Source: Phytohabitans houttuyneae
GTDB lineage: Bacteria; Actinomycetota; Actinomycetes; Mycobacteriales; Micromonosporaceae
Direction: 5' to 3'
Assembly (NCBI RefSeq): GCF_011764425.1
Contig: NZ_BLPF01000003.1
Coordinates: 1,054,001-1,118,000 of the forward strand
DNA: 64,000 bases
Under the pieces are notes generated by a model. The model saw only the letters and a list, made by a program, of their open reading frames with translations. It did no database searches and was not told where the DNA came from. The position numbers and the translations under genes were made by a program. Shown piece after piece: positions 60,972 to 64,000 of the stretch; position 1 is the stretch's first letter, and each line of letters begins with the position of its first letter.

Positions 60972-61790
60972 GTGAACGAAGCGCTCTACACCGGCGCCGC
61001 CCGGTACTACGCGGCCGGCCGGCTGCCGTACCCCGCCGAGCTGCCCGAGGTGCTCCGCGCCGGGCTGGGACTCGACGGGCGCGGACGGCTGCTCGACGTG
61101 GGGTGCGGCCCCGGCACGCTGACCCGCGAGCTGGCGCCGCTGTTCGCGGGTGCGGTCGGTGTCGACGCCGACCCCGACATGATCGCCGAGGCGCGCCGGT
61201 CGCCTGTGGACGGTCTGGAGTGGAGGCACCTGCGCGCCGAGGAGCTGCCGGCCGGGCTCGGCACCTTCCGCGTGGCGACGTTCGCGCAGTCGTTCCACTG
61301 GATGGACCGCCCCCTGGTGGCCCGGCGGGTCCGCGGGATGCTCGAGCCCGGCGGCGCCTGGGTGCACGTCGACGGGATCACCCACCGCGGCGATGACGGC
61401 ACCGACCCGCTGCCGCACCCCGAGCCGCCGCACGAGGCGATCGACGCGCTGGTGCGCCGCTACCTCGGCCCGGTGCGCCGCGCGGGCACGGCGCTGCTGC
61501 CGCAGGGCACGCCCGCCGGCGAGGCGGAGATCATGCGGGCGGCCGGCTACACCGGCCCGGAGCGGCTGCCGGCCGGCGGCGGCACGGTGTACGAGCGCTC
61601 CGCCGACCAGGTGGTGGCGCAGGCGTTCTCGCTGTCCTGGTCCGCGCCGCACCTTTTCGGCGCGCGGGTCGGCGAGTTCGAGCGGGACCTGCGCGACCTG
61701 CTGCGGGACGCGTCGCCGTCGGGCCGGTTCGCGCAGCGCTCGCGGGAGACCGTGCTCCTGGTGTGGCGGCCGTCGGAAGGGCCGCTGTAG
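60972..61790 (+). CDS. Class I SAM-dependent methyltransferase
   Basis: 272 aa. Methyltransf_11-type: YYAAGRLPYPAELPEVL, motif I LLDVGCGPGTLTRELAPLF, acidic loop GVDADPDMIAEARR, and ATFAQSFHWMDRPLVARRVRGMLEPGG. The RLPYP and FAQSFHWMD strings are typical of small-molecule methyltransferases in actinobacteria. Substrate unknown. GTG start at 60972. Confidence 0.87.
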   Translation: MNEALYTGAARYYAAGRLPYPAELPEVLRAGLGLDGRGRLLDVGCGPGTLTRELAPLFAGAVGVDADPDMIAEARRSPVDGLEWRHLRAEELPAGLGTFRVATFAQSFHWMDRPLVARRVRGMLEPGGAWVHVDGITHRGDDGTDPLPHPEPPHEAIDALVRRYLGPVRRAGTALLPQGTPAGEAEIMRAAGYTGPERLPAGGGTVYERSADQVVAQAFSLSWSAPHLFGARVGEFERDLRDLLRDASPSGRFAQRSRETVLLVWRPSEGPL

Positions 61791-61800
61791 GTTCGCGGGT

Positions 61801-62172
61801 ATGGCACAGCCGGTCGTGCACTTCGAGATCATCGGCGCCGATCCCGAGCGGCTCCGCGGCTACTACGGCGAGCTGTTCGGCTGGGCGTTCGACACGGGCG
61901 GCCCGATCGCCGCGCCGGTCTCCGAGCCCGGGCGGTACGGGTTCACCCAACCCGACAGCGGCATACCGGGCGGTGTCGGCGGCGGCGCCGGCCACGCGCC
62001 GCACACGGTCTTCTACGTCGGGGTTCCGGACGTGGCGGCCGCGCTGGCCAGGGCGGAGAGCCTGGGCGGCAAGCGGGTGATGGGCCCGGAGCGCGCACCC
62101 GGCCGCGACCTCGTGGTCGCCCACTTCACCGACCCCGAGGGCAACCTGATGGGCCTCGCCGGCCCGGCGTAA
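61801..62172 (+). CDS. VOC-family protein
   Basis: 123 aa. VVHFEIIGADPERLRGYYGELFGWAFD opens the fold; VFYVGVPDVAAALARAESLGGKRVMGPERAPGRDLVVAHFTDPEGNLMGL closes it, with Glu in the usual metal position. Resembles the glyoxalase-like proteins of the CFP30B/27-kDa-antigen group. Ten bases after the methyltransferase stop, so probably the same operon. Confidence 0.87.
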   Translation: MAQPVVHFEIIGADPERLRGYYGELFGWAFDTGGPIAAPVSEPGRYGFTQPDSGIPGGVGGGAGHAPHTVFYVGVPDVAAALARAESLGGKRVMGPERAPGRDLVVAHFTDPEGNLMGLAGPA

Positions 62173-62209
62173 GGGGGTTTGCCGGCCCCTGCGCGGGTAC
62201 CTCGGAGGC

Positions 62210-64000
62210 ATGGCTGAGCGCACCGTCTCCGACGTCCTTGTCGAACGCCTCCACGCCTGGGGGGTGGACCGCGTCTTCGGCTACTCCGGGGACGGCATCG
62301 ACGGGGTGCTGGGCGCGCTGCGCCGCGCCGGCAAGCCGGTGTTCGTGCAGGCGCGTCACGAGGAGACGGCCGCGCTCATGGCTGTCGGGCACGCCAAGTA
62401 CACGGGCGGGGTCGGTGTGTGCCTGTCCACGCAGGGGCCCGGCGCGGTGCACCTGCTCAACGGCCTCTACGACGCCAAGCTGGACTCCAAGCCGGTCGTC
62501 GCGATCGTGGGCCAGCAGGTGTCGACGGTGCTGGGCAGCGCGTACCAGCAGGAGATCGACCTCGTCCGCCTCTTCGGTGACGTGTGCGCCCAGTTCGTAC
62601 AGGCCGCGCACACGCCCGAGCAGGTGCCGATGCTGGTCGACCGGGCGTTCCGTACGGCGCTGGCCACCCGCAGCCCGACCTGCGTCGTGCTGCCCCACGA
62701 CGTGCAGACCGAGCCCGCGCCGGAACCGGGCGCGCACGAGCACGGCGTGATGACGACCAGCGCCGGCGTGCGCCCGGCCCGCGTGATCCCGCGCGCCGGC
62801 GACATCCGGGACGCCGCCGAGGTGCTGGCCTCCGGCGAACGGGTGGCGATCCTCGTCGGCCAGGGTGCTTACGGCGCGGGCGAGGGCCTTGTCGAGCTCG
62901 CCGACCGGCTGGGCGCCGGCGTGGCCGCGTCGCTGCTGGGCAAGCCGGTGCTGGACGAGGGCCTGCCCTTCCACACCGGCGTGATGGGCCACCTCGGCAC
63001 CACCGCGAGCGCCGAGCTGATGCGCGGCTGCGACACGCTGCTGCTGGTCGGCACCAACGACCCGTGGACCGAGTTCTATCCCGCGCCCGGGCAGGCCCGC
63101 GCGGTGCAGATCGACATCGACGGCCGCCGGCTCGGCGTGCGGTACCCGGTCGAGGTCCCGCTGCTCGGCGACGCCGCCGAGACGATCGAGGCGCTGCTCG
63201 CGGTGGTCGAGCGCCGCGACAACGATGCGTGGCGGCAGCGGGTGCGGACGTGGGTGCGCGACTGGGACCGGATCGCCGCGGAACGGGCCGCCGCGGCCGC
63301 CGACCCGCTCAACCCGCAGGGCGTCGTCCGGGCGCTGAACGGCCGGCTGCCCGCCGACGCGATGGTGGCGGTGGACGTGGGCTCGGTGACCTACTGGTAC
63401 GCCCGGCACCTGCGCCTGCCGCCCGGTGTACCGGCCCACCTGTCCAGCACCCTCGCCTCGATGGGCTCCGCCCTGCCGTACGGCCTCGCCGCCAAGCTCG
63501 CCGAGCCCGCGCGGCCGGTGGTGGCGCTGGCCGGCGACGGCGCCATGCAGATGAACGGCCTCGCCGAGCTCATCACGGTCGCCGCCCGGTGGCGGGACTG
63601 GGCCGACCCGCGGTTTGCCGTGTGCGTGCTGAACAACCGCGACCTGGCCGAGGTGAGCTGGGAGCAGCGGGAGACCGAGGGCGAGCCCCGCTTCCACGCC
63701 TCGCAGCACCTGCCCGACGTGCCGTACGCACGCTGGGCGCAGCTGCTGGGGCTGGGCGGCGTCCGGGTGAGCTCACCGGACGAGGTCGAGGCGGCCTGGG
63801 ACGAGGCGCTGCGCGCGGACCGGCCGTTCGTGATCGACGCGGTCGTCGACCCGGCGGTGCCGCTGCTGCCGCCGCTGCAGCCGTTCGAGAAGATCCAGCC
63901 GATGTACACCGGCCTCGCCGCCGAGGACACCCCGCTTGCCCGCCGGGCCGCCGCTCACCTGCGGCGCGAACGCGCCGGCGAGGGCTTCAGCGATCCCGGG
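62210..64000 (+). CDS. Thiamine-pyrophosphate enzyme, pyruvate-oxidase/acetolactate-synthase family (3' end cut)
   Basis: At least 597 aa to the window edge. The N-terminal TPP domain contains the catalytic Glu in QARHEETAALMAVGHAKYTG, the central domain resembles an FAD/nucleotide-binding Rossmann fold (LASGERVAILVGQGAYGAG), and the C-terminal TPP-binding motif runs GDGAMQMNGLAELITVAARW to VCVLNN (GDG...NN). Closest in layout to PoxB-type pyruvate:quinone oxidase or oxalyl-like relatives; the membrane-binding PoxB tail would be outside the window. GGAGG lies one base before the ATG, so a start a little downstream cannot be excluded. Confidence 0.88.
   Translation, partial: MAERTVSDVLVERLHAWGVDRVFGYSGDGIDGVLGALRRAGKPVFVQARHEETAALMAVGHAKYTGGVGVCLSTQGPGAVHLLNGLYDAKLDSKPVVAIVGQQVSTVLGSAYQQEIDLVRLFGDVCAQFVQAAHTPEQVPMLVDRAFRTALATRSPTCVVLPHDVQTEPAPEPGAHEHGVMTTSAGVRPARVIPRAGDIRDAAEVLASGERVAILVGQGAYGAGEGLVELADRLGAGVAASLLGKPVLDEGLPFHTGVMGHLGTTASAELMRGCDTLLLVGTNDPWTEFYPAPGQARAVQIDIDGRRLGVRYPVEVPLLGDAAETIEALLAVVERRDNDAWRQRVRTWVRDWDRIAAERAAAAADPLNPQGVVRALNGRLPADAMVAVDVGSVTYWYARHLRLPPGVPAHLSSTLASMGSALPYGLAAKLAEPARPVVALAGDGAMQMNGLAELITVAARWRDWADPRFAVCVLNNRDLAEVSWEQRETEGEPRFHASQHLPDVPYARWAQLLGLGGVRVSSPDEVEAAWDEALRADRPFVIDAVVDPAVPLLPPLQPFEKIQPMYTGLAAEDTPLARRAAAHLRRERAGEGFSDPG

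Overview
The window is very GC-rich (by eye well over 70% G+C), dense in genes on both strands, and rich in GTG starts and ATGA/GTGA stop-start overlaps. Gene content points to a filamentous actinobacterium, probably Micromonosporaceae: a SARP regulator, a SoxR-type box, a zinc-free L33, an amphi-Trp protein, an EXLDI protein, SigE-like and SnoaL-fused sigma factors, MsiK-type sugar transporters without their own ATPase, and many GNAT, VOC and TetR genes. The family assignment is inference. There is no rRNA, tRNA, CRISPR, phage or transposase gene. This is chromosomal metabolic and regulatory territory.

Layout. (1) 1-4749: sugar ABC permease and binding protein divergent from a secreted GH3 glycosidase, with a perfect LacI-type palindrome between. 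(2) 4746-8940: SoxR-box quinone oxidoreductase, GNAT, HxlR regulator divergent from an oxidoreductase/AraC/VOC operon, zinc-free L33 under a probable Zur box, VOC protein. (3) 9018-14250: Tat amidase with a small AtzG-like partner, class V aminotransferase, methyltransferase, GNAT. (4) 14394-18709: GGDEF-EAL protein translationally coupled to an alpha-oxoamine-synthase-like PLP enzyme. (5) 18718-24645: SigE-family sigma with a membrane partner, a membrane protein, an ECF-SnoaL sigma, GNAT, amphi-Trp, DsbA/FrnE with a 39-aa leader-like gene, TetR. (6) 24865-28586: SARP regulator, RhiA-like protein, caspase/C80-like protein and a GMC/pyranose-oxidase-like enzyme. Seven 11-bp-phased heptamers precede the RhiA-like gene. 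(7) 28769-37271: FAD monooxygenase/TetR pair, haem-flavin transmembrane oxidoreductase, amidohydrolase, MFS exporter, second ECF-SnoaL sigma, membrane protein. (8) 37475-42926: NarL-type two-component system and a GH95-type glycosidase. (9) 43095-54337: ArsR-SRPBCC fusion with twin operators, RibD-like reductase, NmrA/AraC pair, DUF2231, M55 peptidase, secreted protein, ArsR/DUF5937, LpqC-like esterase, DrrAB transporter with EXLDI. (10) 54416-64000: LacI-controlled sugar ABC operon ending in a DUF2264 enzyme, then TrmO-like, methyltransferase, VOC and a TPP enzyme cut by the window end.

Two features stand out. The first is the SARP locus at 24.8-27.1 kb: the regulator, an array of predicted binding sites with the canonical 7+4 phasing, and two target proteins not normally seen together. 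The second is a 62-bp palindromic intergenic element in three copies, whose arms supply the stop codons of three flanking genes.

Caution: at least five genes (six sites) carry an apparent one-base frameshift, nearly all in or beside short G/C runs and mostly as a missing base. This pattern suggests residual sequencing error more than gene decay, so the affected genes are given as whole genes with the break noted.
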